From NCBI GenBank assembly GCA_026122225.1, contig JANEZZ010001513.1:496001-560000 (forward strand): a stretch of DNA of 64,000 bases. The letters are read 5' to 3'. The stretch's first letter is position 1. Each line of letters opens with the position of its first letter. Positions 30,069-42,234 of this stretch are shown here, piece after piece. The stretch comes from Heloderma charlesbogerti (Eukaryota > Chordata > Lepidosauria > Squamata > Helodermatidae). The position numbers and the translations under genes are program-made. Below the pieces are notes generated by a model. It did no database searches, was not told where the DNA came from, and saw only the letters and a program-made list of their open reading frames with translations.

Positions 30069-30580
30069 CTAGTGTCCTTGGCAATAATCTAAATGACAAG
30101 AGTGTAAATGAGATTATTTCCCAGGCTTTCTAGCCTTTCTTGTTCTCTTCCCCCAACTTCCACTGTTCTTGAACCAGGGCCAGCTCCAGGTTTGAGGGAG
30201 CCCTGAGCAAAGCACCCTCTGGTGGGCCCCTCCAGTAGTAAGCCCTGTCAGACTTACCTGGTGGTTGCGGTTCTCCATGCAGCACTGTGCTTCTGAGACT
30301 AGCTACCATTTTAAGTTCCCACAATGCTCCTAATACGTTGTTGCTTTGGGGTACTGGGAGAAAACTAAAATGACAGCTAGACTCAACCAGCCAGTGCTGA
30401 TTACAGCACCAGAAATAGTTTAATGGAGGTGAAGTGGGGTGGGGTGGGGGGAGTCAGGTTAGGTGTTAGTGGTGGGCCCTGCTGGGGCCACAGCAGCTGC
30501 CCAACGATGCTGTCTTGAACAGCATGTGCATTAAATGAGGACAAAAGCCCTTTCATCTATTGACTCTGCAGGTAACCTTG

Positions 30581-30662
30581 GGTTGTATCCAGCGTTAGTC
30601 TAACTTAAGTCCAATTCATTTTGCTGGGTTTACTCTAAGCAGAAGTAACACTGGATACAACC
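30581..30662. mobile_element. 82-bp palindromic MITE-like repeat
   Basis: GGTTGTATCCAGCGTTA at the left and its near-perfect inverse TAACACTGGATACAACC at the right. Confidence 0.65.
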
Positions 30663-30835
30663 ATACTGACTACTACAAAATGCAATTCTAGACAACTCTA
30701 GAGAAAGTCCATTGACCCTGGACCAATAATGCATTTGTGTCTCCAGGTATCATGTGTTTGGAAAGTGCCATAAAAATATTTCCAAATACCAATGCTGAAA
30801 TGAATTTGTCTTTAACATTCCTAAGCCACTAAATT

Positions 30836-30903
30836 TGCTATCCACTACCCACTTACCTAGGAATAGCCCCATTGAGCTCAGACTCATATCTGTATAGGAT
30901 TAT
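30836..30903. mobile_element. Family B MITE, decayed
   Basis: CTTACCTAGGAATAGCCCCA, TTGAGCTCAGACTCATATCT, GTATAGGATTATGCTGC. Confidence 0.5.
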
Positions 30904-31419
30904 GCTGCTAATCTACTAGAACTGAACCATCAGCCTGTCTGATGCCAATCCAAGAATTCTTACACTGAAGTCCTCTGGCTTAACTGGTTTGTATTTTACA
31001 TTGGCTTACCATGTTTTATATAGCTGTATGACACAATAAGCTTATATATCTGGGTTTCCAAGTGCCATGCTAACGCTTCTTGATAGTTTTGAAAACTGTT
31101 ATGTGAAAATTAATCGAGTATTTATACATGATAAATTACTTCTGACAAAGTTTCCTTTCACATTAAATTGGTACTGCATGAGCAGTTGTGTGAAACCAAC
31201 AAGATAAAAGCCACAGAATTCTATGACACGATTTCTAATGTGTCTAGAAGAAAATGAAGGATTCTATACACTTTGTAAATGAGTAAGAATATATATAGCT
31301 AACACTGTACCCTAAATCAAAATTTCACCTGGAATTTTAATGGCAGAAAGTAGCAAATCTGTTCTCATCGAAAGACAACATATTTAGAAGAGAACAGGGG
31401 TGGCTTCACCTGCAATTTA

Positions 31420-31478
31420 GGCTGCAATCCTAAATTGCAATAAGACCCAGTGAAACCTAATTCTGAGTAAATATGTAT
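31420..31478. mobile_element. Family B MITE, decayed
   Basis: GGCTGCAATCCTAAATTGC and AATTCTGAGTAAATATGTAT; directly followed by a BovB 3' end. Confidence 0.5.
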
Positions 31479-31486
31479 TAACAGTG

Positions 31487-31574
31487 CAGAGAGCGGAGGA
31501 CAGGAAGGCCTGGCGTGCTATGGTCCATGGGGTCATGAAGAGTCGGACACGACTTAATGACTGAACAACAACAA
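31487..31574 (+). mobile_element. BovB 3' end fragment
   Basis: About 88 bp nearly identical to the end of the BovB at 42682-44035: GGACAGGAAGGCCTGGCGTG, GGTCATGAAGAGTCGGACAC and the ACTGAACAACAACAA terminus. A severely 5'-truncated insertion. Confidence 0.88.
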
Positions 31575-31599
31575 CCTAGATATGTCTACTCACAAGTAG

Positions 31600-33460
31600 A
31601 CACATTGAGGTCAAGTGAGGGAGGGTGGCTTAAATCAGTCTGTTAAACCAAATTACTTGGATTATAGACAATTTTGTATGATGAAATAACTTATCTACAT
31701 TGTGCATTACAGCCATAGTTTCCACTTGTACAGGCATATAATTTATATGTATAAATTCTGTGGAAGAGTGGTATCACCTTTGAAAACAACTAGTGAGAAA
31801 ATCATTACTAATGTCAAGAATCCCCATCTGATTTCAAAAGCAGTAATTCTGAATAAAATCCAAACAAGTATGATGTTAATATTTATAGACCAATTTAATG
31901 AACCCAGTCAGCTTTACAATTACAGAACGCTACATCTCAGAGACATGATAAAAACAAATGTCAAGTTAGAATTTAAGGTATATGAAAGGTTGGTATATAA
32001 TAAAGCTTCATGTAATGTAATATAGTACAGTAGAATTTGAAGAAGAAGAAGAGGAGGAGGTGGAGAATAACATGTAAGAACTAATATAAGTGGGAAACTA
32101 TTCCACCTATTACATGGAAAGCAGTAGAAAATCAAGTGTTAAACCAAGGCTGAGATAAGGATAAGATAAAGAAAAAAACTTATTGGCCAAGATACATAAA
32201 AACCTTTATGTAGGGCTGTAAGAGTTACTTATATTTTATGAGGAGGTGGGCTGATACATATGTCATGATGAAGGAAACTCTTTGTACACAACTTTGGTGG
32301 GTTTCAGAAACACAGCTTAGAAATACCTTAAAAGAATGAAGAAATAATTGTAGACACAAAATTCAAATCTGTCTACCCCTACCTTATTTTAAGGGGAAAG
32401 AATAGTGGAATCATGCATATATGTGTACAGCTATACATATGCACAATTATATTGTATATGCTATCCTGTTCATGTACAGAATTTCCAAAAAGTAAAAGGC
32501 ATAAACTGGCCCTAAGAATCAAGCAGGCAGGCCATTAAGGTCTTGATTCTGATTAATGAAATTATGACCCCTACTCAACTACTGTCCCTGTCTTCACTGG
32601 GGTTTTCAATGCATAGGGTTTTGGAATTGCACTTAGACATACGTTTTCAGTTGGTGAAAATTATATTACAAGGATAGAGCCAAGAAGAATTTGATTGCTA
32701 TGGCAATTTAAATGTTTCTACTTTGTATGAGTTTGGCTTCTGTGAACTCAAGTTTTCAGGATATGTATCAGTGTTTAAAAAGAAATAAGGTTTCTGTTCT
32801 TTCCCTTTCCCCAATACATTTTATTTTACTTCCCCGATAAACAGGTCTAAATACTCGACTTCAGCTTCTGAACGTATTACCAAACTCCAACATGAAACTG
32901 TTTGATCTAATGCTTGAGAATTTCACTGCCAGCAAACAGATCTGAAAAACTGTTGTGAAAACTAACAGCTTTGCCATTTGTATTACACGCTTGTTACTAC
33001 ATCACTAAACCAAGGATTTAAGAGGTGAACTGGTAATTAAAGCAGAAGTCTTTACATACTGGGTTATAACCCTGAACTGTTTAAGATACCCTTGGACTTT
33101 TGGCTGACAAACACAGAGGGACTAGTAATACCCCTCACAGAAATTAAGTAAAACATGCAAGAACCACCTACAGTAGTAGAATAGATCCTACAGTACTATA
33201 TTGTACAAAATACTATTCATCTCTTTTCTTTGATTGCATTACCTAGGTAAAAAAGAAGCCACCATTTGTTGGTTTGGCTCTCAAAGAATACAACGGGACC
33301 CACTATTGCTCTTGCACCAAAAGATGAAAGGGGAGCAGCTATCCCAAGTCTTTGTAATATGTCTAAGCAAGAATTGCCTTAACCAAGTATCTGGCCTTGA
33401 ATTGTTGGCAACATTTTAATTCTAGGAAGATATGGTAGGGGATGTCATTGGCAGTATCCT
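31600..33460. other. Unassigned intron 1 sequence
   Basis: AT-rich. The open frame at 31702-32025 shows no domain. A GAA/GAG run is at 32038-32062. No repeat family was recognised. Confidence 0.4.
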
Positions 33461-33464
33461 GATA

Positions 33465-33638
33465 GGCACTAGCGCTAATGTACATCACACTGCGCTAACA
33501 TAAGCTACCTCTAGTGTAATGCCAATAGTGTTTGCTGGCACGACAGGTTTTCTGGGGAAGCCTGTCATGCAAGCAAACACTATTGACATTTCACTAAAGG
33601 TAGCTTATGCAACATTAATTTATGTTAGCACTAGTGCC
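33465..33638. mobile_element. 174-bp palindromic MITE
   Basis: Ends GGCACTAGCGCTAA and TTAGCACTAGTGCC. Arms pair almost throughout (ATAAGCTACCT against AGGTAGCTTAT, CCAATAGTGTTTGCT against AGCAAACACTATTG). Confidence 0.8.
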
Positions 33639-34159
33639 AAATAGGCTACTGCCCCAGGTCCATTAAACATCAAAACATTTGTTTTCCCGCATGACAGTTG
33701 TGGTGGAAATGGTTTCTAGGAAGATATGGCAGTGGCTGTAAACTACACTAAGTTGGACAGAGCAAAAAGAGAAATAAATACGGGTGATAGCAGGATTATT
33801 GTCAGGCAAGCCACAATAATTAAGCAGCCAAGTATCGCTTTTATGAATCACCAATTGTGATGGTATTCACCTTTATGAGGAATGGTGTTAAATTATAGCA
33901 CAGCATTTTAACTCAAACTTTTATGGACAGGATTACGGATGAGGGGAGAAAGGCAGACAAGACAAGCTGAATTCTTCTTATGACAAAGGGACCAGTATTG
34001 ATTTGAAAAACACAAGTAGTAGAAGGATCATGGGTAGGTTCCTAGGAGGACCATCTAAGCTAAGGATGACAGACACTCCCAGGACTGGACTGGCCCACCA
34101 GTCGGACTGCTGTCTATAGGAGTGACTATATGGAACCAATAGGGGCTCCCCCCAAAGAA

Positions 34160-34240
34160 GTAGGTGATTAATATTTGTGAACCGCCCAGAGAGCTTTAGT
34201 TACTGGGCGATATAGACATCAAATAAATAAATAAATAAAT
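34160..34240 (+). repeat. L2-type 3' tail
   Basis: GTGAACCGCCCAGAGAGCTT, ACTGGGCGATATAGAC and (AAAT)n. Confidence 0.75.
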
Positions 34241-34302
34241 GCGATTTCAGTCTGAAAGATGTTGTATTCAGGAAAATCTCAATTCAGCAATCCACCACTC
34301 CC

Positions 34303-34356
34303 CCATCAGAGAGAGAGACACACACACACAGAGAGAGAGAGAGATTGATTGATTGA
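34303..34356. repeat. Mixed (GA)n(CA)n(GA)n(ATTG)n low-complexity tract
   Basis: Alternating GA, CA and GA runs followed by GATT repeats. A separate short CA run lies at 34519-34535. Confidence 0.9.
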
Positions 34357-34800
34357 TGTAAATCAGGACAACGGCAAAACGACAAGGAGACTCTGGATCC
34401 ATTGTGGATGCAGTCAGTCTTAATGTAAAATATATAAGAAAGATATAAGGATTGACAACAGAGTATTAAAAAATATATTTAAGCTAAACAGTTCAGCTTC
34501 TGCTCTCATCAGTAGCTATACACACACACACACACTGTTCTAAAAGGTAGTGTGCTTTACTATCTTATTTTAATAAAGCTGTAGATAGTGGTATAGTGGT
34601 AAATTTTGAAGTGCAAGAGCTCATCGTGGCAGTCCTCATAGCCATACCCCCAAGGAGGTTCTACACCCAAGAGTGATATATATCCTGCTTTTCTATTATT
34701 CATGTTCAAAGAAGCTAAGGCTGGTTAAAAAAAACCCTCCATCACAAAACGGAGATATAAAAAATTCCAACATAAAATCTCATATTAGGTTTATGTGCCA

Positions 34801-34857
34801 TGGTTGCAATCCTATGCATATACTAGCGAATAAGTTCAGTGGTGCTCATTTCTGACT
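34801..34857. mobile_element. Family B MITE, decayed
   Basis: GGTTGCAATCCTATGCATAT, GAATAAGTTCAGTGGTGC. Confidence 0.45.
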
Positions 34858-34859
34858 AT

Positions 34860-37185
34860 GAAGGTTCAACCTGAAAACACATTAAGGTTTAACAAAAAAA
34901 GATCCTCAGCCAGCTGAAATGCAGCCTTTAGCTTTTAATTAAAAATGCAATATTTAAACTGCTATCCTGAAGTAGGAACCCCATCAAAGAAAAGAAGTAT
35001 TCAGCCTCTGCTTGATTATTTTCCTCATTCTAGACTTCCTCTATGCTAATCTGTCACAATCAGTGAAATATGAAAGCCTTTTTATCACCTCATTGGAGTA
35101 AGGAGGGCCTGTCAATACACCAGGTACTCAGTCAGATGATGTCATTGCTCCTGTTCTGAAAAAGGTCCCCTCCATTCCCCCTCCAGTACACCACTGTCTG
35201 TAGCTAGCTATGTCTGGCTTTTTGTTCCTTACTCCTGCAGCAGCTGAGACAGAAGTGAATGTAGAGTGACAACGTTTTACGGCAAGCTAGTGTACCCACA
35301 GATATTTGGTTGTAGAGTATAAAGATATCTCCCTTTAGATGGTCCCTCCATGACTAGTGGAAATTATTTTGCCAGCACTAAGGCCCCAGATCTTTCACTG
35401 GCAAAGCCAATTCCACCCCAAGTTCTGTTAAAGGTGGTACTACTGTTGGAGTGTCTCTCTTGAGTTACACTCACGCAGTGCAGGACTGGGGTTAGCAGGT
35501 AAGCAGCAGTGCAAGGGAAATCACTCCTCTTGTTCCTTATAAAGCATAACAAGCAAGGCTGTGTAATGATTCATACCACTTGAACTACTCAACACTTGAG
35601 TATTGCTAACTATAGCCCTTTTTGGATGACATAATGAATGCACACGAAGGAAAGAATGTGATCGTATGTGCTGTTTCGGCCCACGTACCTTCAGTAAGTG
35701 GTCTGAAAATAGCTTATGAGCCTACAATTGTACTTGTTCTCTTCAGCCCTTAAAATGAGCACAACTAGGTCTAAGCAGGGGCTGCTCCCACTCCCCTCAA
35801 TACTTGTGTACTATCACCCAGGACTGAATGTCTGAAAAGCCCTGATGTACCACCACATGATAAACATTGTTGTGATAAATGGGCCTAAGTGCACAGTCTT
35901 CCCCCCAAAAGTCACCTTTTCTTCACAACAAAAAACAACTACATTCCATTCTGCAAGGTTGCTAAAATGCTACATATATGTATGGCAAGTCAAGAAACTT
36001 GTTTCCTGGAATATTATTCACTTTTCCTTATTTTATTTGTGAAAGGATCATCATCTTCAAAAAGTTTCAAAACTTTAAGTTGTTAAAATTAAAAGTTTTG
36101 TGAAAAGTAATGATAGTTATTGTGATTTTTTTCATAAACCAAAACCCATATGAATGCTCCTAAACTAAGTGTATCTTTACAATTCTCTCTGTATAATCTT
36201 GTATCCTCAAGTGATGGCCACAAAATGTAACATGTCTTAAAAAAATTGAGTTCTACAAAATATGGATCCTGTCATGGTGATGAGTAGGTGTAAACTTAAT
36301 TATACCAATATACTAATTATACCTAATTACTGAACACTATTTGATTACTTATGCAGACTAAAGTAGCCAGATCTCTAAAATGGACCCACCCCCCTATCTA
36401 GCTCAGGATAGGTAAAAACAGTTTTTAGAATTAAAAAAAATACAGTTTAAATAATTAAAATGTATTGATGGTATATTGCTTAAATATGCAACCCAATATG
36501 TAAGTAATTGTAGAGATTTCCCCCAATTTTAATGTTGGATTTTGAGGGTCTGACTTCTGGATTACCTGATCTTGCTTGTGAACCAGCAGTGATGTTCTAC
36601 TGATCTGCCATACCTCTGTGTTTTGGTGGCTTTTGTGGGTGTGTACAGATACAGACTTTGTTCAGACTGATGGGCATGTACAACTGTCACAGTTTGTAAT
36701 TTGCATCTTTTTTGTCTTACAGATCACCAATATAACTGCATATGAGTACTGATTAAAAACAGGCAGGCAAAAAGTAATCCTCACTATAAAAGATGTCCAT
36801 GCCTTAATGGAACACATTCTGGGTTATTGGGACTTGATACAGGAGCATGATGCACGGTTTTGCAAGGCCACACTGAGAGCTAAGCACATTATTCTACAAC
36901 ATTAGAAAGAAAATAAAACCCCAAATATACACAGTTGGATTCCAGATCTATTGAGTTTATCTGCTCATGAAATGAAAAATATCTAATAAACTCTTAGTAG
37001 CCAAAAAAAAAAAAAAGGAATCTTGTTTCAGTGAGCTTTTCTAGATGAGGCTGTTTAACCCACTGTTTCTAGTTATGGTTTCACTGCAGAATTAAGATGG
37101 GAGCTCTACATGAAATTATTTTCCTTTCCTGCCTTTCCAGTACATAACCTCAAGGTGACACTGCGATATAGCAGAACACTGCAAA
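34860..37185. other. Unassigned intron 1 sequence
   Basis: Unique-looking, AT-rich, short poly-A at 37003-37016. Nothing coding or structural was seen. Confidence 0.4.
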
Positions 37186-37189
37186 TACA

Positions 37190-37385
37190 CTGGTGGGGAC
37201 TTGCGCTTCTTCACGATGCCAAAAAATACCAGATTTTCCCTGCTCCAAAAGAACCTAGGAAAGTGCTCTTAAAAAATAGAAGTTAAACTGGAGGGTAATG
37301 TCATCGTCTAAAGCATCTATAAACAACTGTGAGTGAGGAATGACAAGGGCACAATAAAAGTCTCATCTAGAAAAGCTCGGAATCA
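37190..37385. mobile_element. Relative of the TIR transposon at 27335-28490
   Basis: Shares GCCAAAAAATACCA, an (A)AACTGGAGGGTAATG-like block, CATCTA and AATAAAAGTCTCAT with the right end of the 27.3-28.5 kb element. Only the right part is present. Confidence 0.5.
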
Positions 37386-37659
37386 TAAATCACTTCAACA
37401 TTTCTTTTTGCGCTGTAGTTTAATCAATGTACATATGTGCATTGATTCAATCACAGCACAAAAAAGGAATCCTATGGGAAGACAGATGGAAAGACTGCAT
37501 CTCTATGAGCCTACATCACTGGTTCCAAGCATATAGAAGACACTTTAGAAGCTGCTAACTGGTAGCAGTTTTTCAGTTTCTCAACCTTCTGTGACTGGAG
37601 ATATTGAAGATCTTTTGCATGCAAATCATATGGTCTATCCGTGAGCTGTGGTGGTCTGT

Positions 37660-38660
37660 TCCGGGTAAATTGGTTAAAGGCATTATTAAAGATAAATTAG
37701 TAAGCATATAGAAGGGCAAGCCCTGCTGAAAAGGAATCAACACGGCTTCCGCAAAGGTAAGTCCTATCTCACTAACCTTTTAGACTTCTCTGAGAGTGCC
37801 AATAAACATGTAGACAGGGGTGATCCAGTAGTCACTGTTTGACAAAGTCCCTCACCAAAGACTCCTGAGCAAACTTAGCAGTCATGGAATTAGAGGACAG
37901 ATCCTCTTATGGATCAGTAACTGGTTAAAGAACAGAAAGCAGGGAGCAGGAATAAATGGTACATTCTCCCAATGGAGGGAAGTAAATAGTGGGGTCCCAC
38001 AGGGATCTGTATCGGGACCAATGCTTTTCAACCTGTTCATAAATGATCTGGAATTAGCAGTGAGCAATGAAGTGGCCAAGTTTGAGGATGACACCAAATT
38101 ATTTAGGGTGGTTAAAACAAAAAGGGATTGTGAAGAGCTCCAAAAGGGTCTCTCCAAACTGGGAGAATGGGCATCTAAATGTCAAATGCGGTTCAGTGTA
38201 AGCAAGTGTAAAGTGATGTGCGTTGGGGCAAAAAATCCCAACTTCAAGTATAGCCTGATGGGATCTGAACCAGCAGTGACTGACCAGGAAAGATATATTG
38301 GGGTTGTGGTGGACACCTCAATGAAGATGTCAACTCAGTGTGCGGCCGCTGTAAAAAAGGAAAACTCCATATTAGGCATAGTAAGAAAAGGTTTTGAGAA
38401 TAAAACTGCCAATATCATACTGCCCCTATACAAATCTGTGGTGTGACCACATTTGGAATACTGTGTCCAGTTCTGGTCACCACACCTAAAAAAAGATATT
38501 GTAGAGCTGGAAAAAGTGCAGAAAAGGATAACTAAAATGATCAACGGCTGGAGCATCTCCCCTATGAGAGAAGATTACAACAGCTGGGATTGTTTAGCTT
38601 GGAAAAAAGGAGGGTAAGGGGAGACATGATAGAGGTCTACAAAATTATAAATGGTGTGGG
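37660..38660 (+). mobile_element. CR1-type LINE fragment with damaged RT
   Basis: RT region of a CR1 of a different subfamily from the 8-12 kb copy. Text: HGFRKGKS-like start near 37745, NSGVPQGSVSGPMLFNLFINDLEL (37990-38055), then a 141-codon open stretch. The first catalytic box (YLDF...) is lost by a deletion near 37840. The second reads KFEDDTK instead of FADD, so one residue beside the catalytic pair has changed. Stop at 38444, then PHLEYCVQFWSPH continues. Confidence 0.85.
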
Positions 38661-38939
38661 GAATTATGCACCCCTCCCTGCTTGAAAGAACACACAGCCT
38701 TCGGTCAACCCTGAAAGGCTTATAACTTGGATGAACCACTCAGGGGAGCCACAAGGGAACAGAGGACCTGGGTTGTAGCTTTTAAAAACTGTTGGTGGGC
38801 TTTGGGGTTGTGTTTTGTGATTTTAGGGGTGGGGTACCCACCTGATATGTGGAGGCACAGGAGGCATGTGTCCACCTAGCGGAGGCAGTGGAGAGAGTTC
38901 TGGGGGCCAGAACATACCGAGGCTGGGCGGCAGATGCTG
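38661..38939. other. Unassigned block between two CR1 pieces
   Basis: Contains no CR1 text. Rich in GGGG and GGAGG motifs. Either an insertion or flanking sequence between separate insertions. Confidence 0.4.
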
Positions 38940-38944
38940 GTCTC

Positions 38945-39643
38945 TATACAAATGTATGGTGTTACCATACTTGGAATATTCTGTACAGTTGTAGTCATCA
39001 CGCCAAAAAAAAAAAAAAAAAAGTTATGGTAGAGCTGGAAAAAGTGCAGAAAAGAGCAACTAAAATGATCAAGGGGCTGGAGCATCTCCCCTATTAGAGA
39101 AGGTTACAACAGCTGGGATTGCTTAGCTTGGAAAAAAGGAGGGTAAGGGGAGACATGATAGAGGTCTACAAAATTATCCATGGTGGATTTGGATTTGGAT
39201 ATGGAGAATGTGGATAGGGAGACATTTTTCTTCCTCTCTCAAAATACTAGAACCTGAGGTCATCCTACGAAGCTGATTGGTGGGAGATTTAGGACAGATA
39301 AAAGGAAATACTCCTTCACACAGCACATAGTTAAATTATGGGATTCGCTAGCACATAATGTAGTGATGGCCACCAATTTGGATGGCTTTAAAAGGGTGTT
39401 GGACAAATTCCTGGAGGAAAAGGCTATCAATGGCTACTAGTTTTGATGACTATGTGCTACCTCCAGTACCACGGACAGCGAGCCTATGTACACAAGTTGT
39501 TGTGGAACATGGGTGGGAGGGTGCTGTTGTGCTCATGCCCTGCTTGTGGGTTCCTGGTTGACAGCTGGTTGGCCACTGTGTGAACAGAATGTTGGACTAG
39601 ATGTACCCTTGGTCTGATCCAGCATGGCTCTTATGTCCTTATG
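38945..39643 (+). mobile_element. CR1 3' end with TTATG-type terminus
   Basis: Repeats the text of 38420-38655 (GAGCTGGAAAAAGTGCAGAA, GGGGAGACATGATAGAGGTC) and then runs to a full 3' end: GGACTAGATGTACCCTTGGT, CTGATCCAGCATGGCTC and TTATGTCCTTATGG. Contains an internal A run of about 18 (39005-39022). Confidence 0.85.
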
Positions 39644-40128
39644 GAGTCCTTTTCTCAATCTCATTTGGCTCCCACAGATTACCACTGCAGCTTATGTGAA
39701 TATATTGGAACATTAATGATGTATGATCCTAAATGGTTTGAGGCCAGGATATCTGAAAGACCAGCTCTTCCCATACAATTTTATGGGAGTAATTTACGAT
39801 CTGTTATTTACAATCATCTTTAGAGGTCCTGTTGTATGTCCCACCACCAAAGGAAGCTAGGTTGATGGGAACATAGGGCAGGGCTTTTTCTGTGGCAGCA
39901 TCCACCTGTGGAATTCCCTTCCCTGGGACGTTAGACCAACCCCATCCTTGTTCAGTTTCAAGAAGGCAATTAAAACATTTTAGTTCAGCTCAGCTTTTAA
40001 GGATTTTAAAGTTAAGGTTGGCTTCAGTTTCTGGAATTTTTAAAGCTGGTTAGTTGTTGTTTAAAAGTTTGGTTTTCTACACCACCTTGAGGCCCTCTTA
40101 GGGTTGAAAGCTGGTATATAAATATTTT
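39644..40128 (+). mobile_element. L2-clade 3' end
   Basis: C-terminal text LKDQLFPYNFMG around 39760, then the WNSLPWDV-type motif near 39910 and SFKKAIKTF near 39955. UTR ends ACACCACCTTGAGGCCCTC and (TTTA)n. Confidence 0.75.
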
Positions 40129-40130
40129 TA

Positions 40131-40374
40131 TTTTATTTATTTATTGCATTTATACCCCGCCTTTCTCCCTCTTGCAAGGAACTCAAGGCGGCTTACATTA
40201 TCCTCCTCCTCACCATTGTATCCTCACAACAACAACCCTGTGAGGTAGGTTGGGCTGAGAGTCTGTGACTGGCCCAAAGTCACCCAGTAAGCTTCCATGG
40301 CCAAGTAGGGACTAGAACCCGGATCTCCCGGCTCCCAGTCCATCACTCTCACCACTACACTACACTGGCTCCAA
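40131..40374 (-). mobile_element. tRNA-derived SINE with LINE tail, minus strand
   Basis: On the minus strand: A box region TGTAGTGGTGAGAG, B box GGTTCTAGTCC, body GGGTGACTTTGGGCCAGTCA and CTCAGCCCAACCTACCTCAC. Then the L2-like end TAAGCCGCCTTGAGTTCCTT and GGCGGGGTATAAATGCAATA with (AAAT)n. A related, decayed copy is at 60965-61178. Confidence 0.85.
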
Positions 40375-40410
40375 TTAAATGTATTTTAATTAATACATTT
40401 TTTAAAGTAA

Positions 40411-40434
40411 GTGTGTGTGTGTGTGTGTGTGTGT
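40411..40434. repeat. (GT)12 microsatellite
   Basis: Uninterrupted GT run next to the SINE. Confidence 0.97.
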
Positions 40435-41284
40435 GATTAAAATTATAAAACCTTTCAGATGTTTACTTGTCAAATTAGCTTGTTCTCTTTCTATCTGTGA
40501 AAATCTAGTGAAGTTGAATGTTTGGTCAAATGTGCAATACCAGTGGAATTAATTTTTAAGCCACACAACAGAGGTCAAGCCTCCATGACTGCACTGCATT
40601 TCACTCATTTCTTGTACCTCTGACAGAAGTTAATGCAACACTTTAGAGAGGTTGTAAGTCTCTTTAGCTTTCTGCCTTGAGCCGCATGTGTCAGTGCCTG
40701 GCTGAGTCTCAAAATTATTATCGCCTCTCTGTGTAGTGTACTGGCTGAATGAAGATGCAGCACTGAGCACAGCAGGCTAGCAAAAGCAGGATCAGACTAA
40801 GTGGAAGAGAAGGAGAGTCCAGACAGAGACATAGTGAATATATCAAAGACACCACAGGGTGGACCACCATATTGTCTCGTGTGAGGCTGTGGGCATGCAG
40901 AGGTGAACTATGCATGCTCTCTGTGGGATTTCATCTTCCTTTGACCTTGAGGGTTAAATGCATTTTTAAAAGATCACTGAAGTCCTGAAACACTGAATAA
41001 ACTGTTTATTGAATATAGAGACAAAACCGATCAGACACACATTTGAAGAGGACAGTCAACACTGAAGCCACATCCCAATTCAGATGGACATGCTCAGCCA
41101 AATGCATTAGCCGTATTGAATGCCAAGTACTTGGCTGTGAACCTTTCATTCAGAAGAGAATTAATGGGAGGAAAAACTATTGCATTTTATCTAGACAACT
41201 TTTTAGACCAATACATTATAAAAATAAATTTGAAGAACACAAAGAAACTGACCGTTCTGCCATTATATTTGTAAAACCCATCTT

Positions 41285-41553
41285 CAGTTACCTTCCCAGC
41301 TGAACATCTGTTTCTAGAAGGAGAACCTTTTCTGTTGTGAACAATCTGACTTTGTAACAGAGCAACAGTTCCTCTTTGCTTGCCTTGTAGAAGTCTGGTA
41401 AAAACATATTTTTTAATCTAGCATTTGGGACTTCCTCGTAGAGGCATGTTTTTGACAAACATATTTTACTTATTTTGTTTATCCGTAGCTAATTTTATCA
41501 TCAACTGCTGTCTTGAAAGGCGGTTAATAAATGCATTAAATAATAAATACAAT
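41285..41553 (+). repeat. LINE 3' end
   Basis: GGAGAACCTTTTCTGTTGTG, GAAGTCTGGTAAAAACATAT, then CTTGAAAGGCGGTTAATAAA and an AAATAATAAAT end, the order of an L2/CR1 C-terminus and UTR. Confidence 0.6.
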
Positions 41554-41830
41554 ATTGTTGTTTTATTTATTTTTTCTTTGTATAAGTCATTTTAAATATA
41601 TGTCAGAAAGAGGGGATATATTATATAATACAAATAATAAATTAAACGAGAGTAGACAATTAATAAAATGCTGAACTTAATAGATCCAAAAGTACTACCA
41701 TGTATGTTGGCTCCTTAAAACGAACTGCTACTCTCTTCCTTCAACAACTTTGGTGAGGCTAGTCACCTACTTGCCAACCAAAATGTAAGTGCTTCTCACA
41801 TTTGGAGACAGTAAATCATACAAAATTCAG

Positions 41831-42234
41831 GGCCAGTTCACAAGTCATGGCAGCAAACCCACAATTTCCAGGGATATGAGCTGTGTGCGACCCTTTCTAG
41901 TTTGCATAAAAAACTTACAAATGCCCCATTCATAGATTGTTAGCATGATTGTCCAAACCTGGATACTCTAGATTGTTTATGGGTTAAACAACCCACAGCT
42001 CACCTATGATTTGTTGTTGCATTCATCCTGGGTTATTTAACCCATAAACAACTGAAGAGTGTTGGGGTTTGGACATCACGCTAACAACATACGAGCGGGG
42101 CTCCGTTCATAGGTTGTTTATGCAAACTAGAAACGGTTTCCATGCTCTAAGCATCCCAGAAATCATGGGTTAATTGATCCCACAAATCAAGGGTTAATGA
42201 ACTCATGATTTGCCACTGTAACATGTGAACCAGG
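41831..42234. mobile_element. ~400-bp palindromic MITE
   Basis: Outer ends GGCCAGTTCACAAGTCATGG and, inverted, CCTGGTTCACATGTTACAGT. Inner arms GATTGTTTATGGGTTAAACA and TTTAACCCATAAACAACTGA pair, as do TTAGCATGATTGTCCAAACC and GGTTTGGACATCACGCTAAC, and CTAGTTTGCATAAA with TTTATGCAAACTAG. No coding potential. Confidence 0.8.

Noticed and set aside
37410..37460. Small hairpin AATCAATG...CATTGATT as a microRNA
   Set aside because: Arms of only about 8-10 bp, too short for a precursor hairpin.
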